In this document: positions 63,517-64,000 of the stretch, one piece after another
Position numbering within the stretch: the first letter of the stretch is position 1
How the letters are laid out: each line of letters starts with the position of its first letter
NCBI RefSeq assembly: GCF_017830045.1
Contig: NZ_JAEDXU010000008.1
Coordinates: 124,001-188,000 of the forward strand
DNA length: 64,000 nucleotides
From: Enterococcus larvae
GTDB taxonomy: Bacteria; Bacillota; Bacilli; Lactobacillales; Enterococcaceae
Direction of reading: 5' to 3'
Notes under the pieces: generated by a model
Seen by the model: only the letters and a program-made list of their open reading frames with translations
Told to the model about the DNA's origin: nothing
Databases searched by the model: none
Program-made: the position numbers and the translations under genes

Positions 63517-64000
63517 TTATTCAGCAAGAAAATCGTTGATTGCTGCTGCATTTGCTGCTTCATCAATCTCGATCACACTGCCGGCAGATGTATTATCATT
63601 GAAATCCCAGCTGCCTTCCACAGGAACAGAAAGAGTTTCAAGCTCCTTAACGCTGCCTGTCAGAAAATCCTTTGCCAAATCAATAATTAAATCCGTTGGC
63701 ATATTCGTATCTAGTTTACCGATTGCTTCACCGGCAACCTTAGGCAGCTTTAGAATAGGAATCAGATTTTTTGATTGATTTGCTAAAGCATTCATTACTT
63801 GCTGCTGTCTGCGTACTCGACCAAAGTCCCCTTCTTCATCCATTCTAAAACGAGCGTACTGCAGCAGACTTTCGCCATTCAGTGTCTGCTCACCTTCGTA
63901 GATGTCAATACCATCCAGATTTATATCCTTTTCAACATCAATGCTGACGCCATCAGGATAGAGCTCATCCACTAAATCGCTAAACTGACTGAAATCGATG
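63517..64000 (-). CDS. LytR-CpsA-Psr family protein, C-terminal part (cut by window edge)
   Basis: Open frame running off the right edge; about 161 C-terminal residues are present (IDFSQFSDLVDELYPDGVSI...). LCP enzymes link teichoic acids or capsule to peptidoglycan outside the membrane. The conserved LLQYARFRMDEEGDFGRVRRQQQVM segment with its Arg cluster identifies the family. The GTG at 63972 is internal, not a start. Confidence 0.92.
   Translation of the reverse strand, partial: IDFSQFSDLVDELYPDGVSIDVEKDINLDGIDIYEGEQTLNGESLLQYARFRMDEEGDFGRVRRQQQVMNALANQSKNLIPILKLPKVAGEAIGKLDTNMPTDLIIDLAKDFLTGSVKELETLSVPVEGSWDFNDNTSAGSVIEIDEAANAAAINDFLAE

Noticed and set aside
1-64000. CRISPR arrays, tRNA or rRNA genes, insertion sequences, prophage or integrative element borders
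   Set aside because: None found by eye. Repeats seen are short regulatory or RNA elements, and no transposase or integrase gene is present.

Overview
The window is a low-GC Firmicutes chromosome segment that fits the family Enterococcaceae, most likely Enterococcus. The evidence is a multi-gene WxL surface-protein locus with a DUF916/DUF3324 partner, a glycopeptide-resistance cluster of the D-Ala-D-Ser type, a type VIIb LXG toxin module with its DUF3130/DUF3958 partners, a Rgg-type regulator, and AGGAGG-type ribosome binding sites. I cannot name the species. No rRNA, tRNA, CRISPR array, transposase, integrase or phage structural gene was seen. Both ends cut a gene: galM at the left and an LCP-family gene at the right.

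Layout. 1-1.8 kb: end of galM, a TspO/MBR protein and a small coiled protein. 1.8-8.8 kb: a tightly overlapping operon on the minus strand joining a complete sugar-type ABC importer (ATPase, lipoprotein, two permeases) to a UbiA-type prenyltransferase and a leaderless NMT1/THI5-like binding protein, with a Rgg-like regulator upstream. 9.4-11.4 kb: a polymer-forming-like lipoprotein and a fused Ada DNA-repair protein. 11.5-15 kb: an ABC exporter facing a two-component system, with four phased TTAAGA repeats upstream of the exporter. 15-19.6 kb: an unknown membrane protein, then a gamma-glutamylcyclotransferase-like protein, pyroglutamyl peptidase and the DUF979/DUF969 membrane pair, which look like a 5-oxoproline module, and a CbrC-like protein. 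19.8-22 kb: two related zinc-ribbon membrane proteins flanking two copies of a 74-nt structured repeat that look like small RNAs. 22-25 kb: an LXG toxin module whose toxin C-terminus resembles a C39/papain-type peptidase. 25.3-28.3 kb: a restriction-modification island (HNH nuclease, Eco47II-like nuclease, m5C methyltransferase).

28.5-33.7 kb: leuDCBA, preceded by a promoter, a leader peptide with four successive Leu codons, and mutually exclusive attenuator hairpins. 33.8-40.5 kb: HAD phosphatase, MFS transporter, sugar O-acetyltransferase, ROK regulator, DUF2461 protein, small proteins and a ROK sugar kinase. 41.4-47.1 kb: vanR-vanS-ligase-vanXY-vanT, a D-Ala-D-Ser type cluster with the regulators first, and a shared 17-bp element upstream of both vanR and the ligase. 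47.3 kb: a ClpP paralogue. 48.3-57.9 kb: an eight-gene WxL locus (orphan regulator, 1308-aa beta-helix WxL adhesin, small LPXTG-like protein, two WxL proteins, DUF916/DUF3324 protein, two-TM protein, and a signal-peptidase homologue that has lost both catalytic residues). 58.5-64 kb: TtcA-like PP-loop protein, an LTA-synthase-like enzyme, an ABC ATPase with altered motifs and no permease, an AIM24 protein and the LCP fragment.

Most promising for novelty are the van cluster arrangement, the catalytically dead signal peptidase in the WxL locus, the duplicated structured RNA, the Leu leader attenuator, and the ABC importer-prenyltransferase operon.
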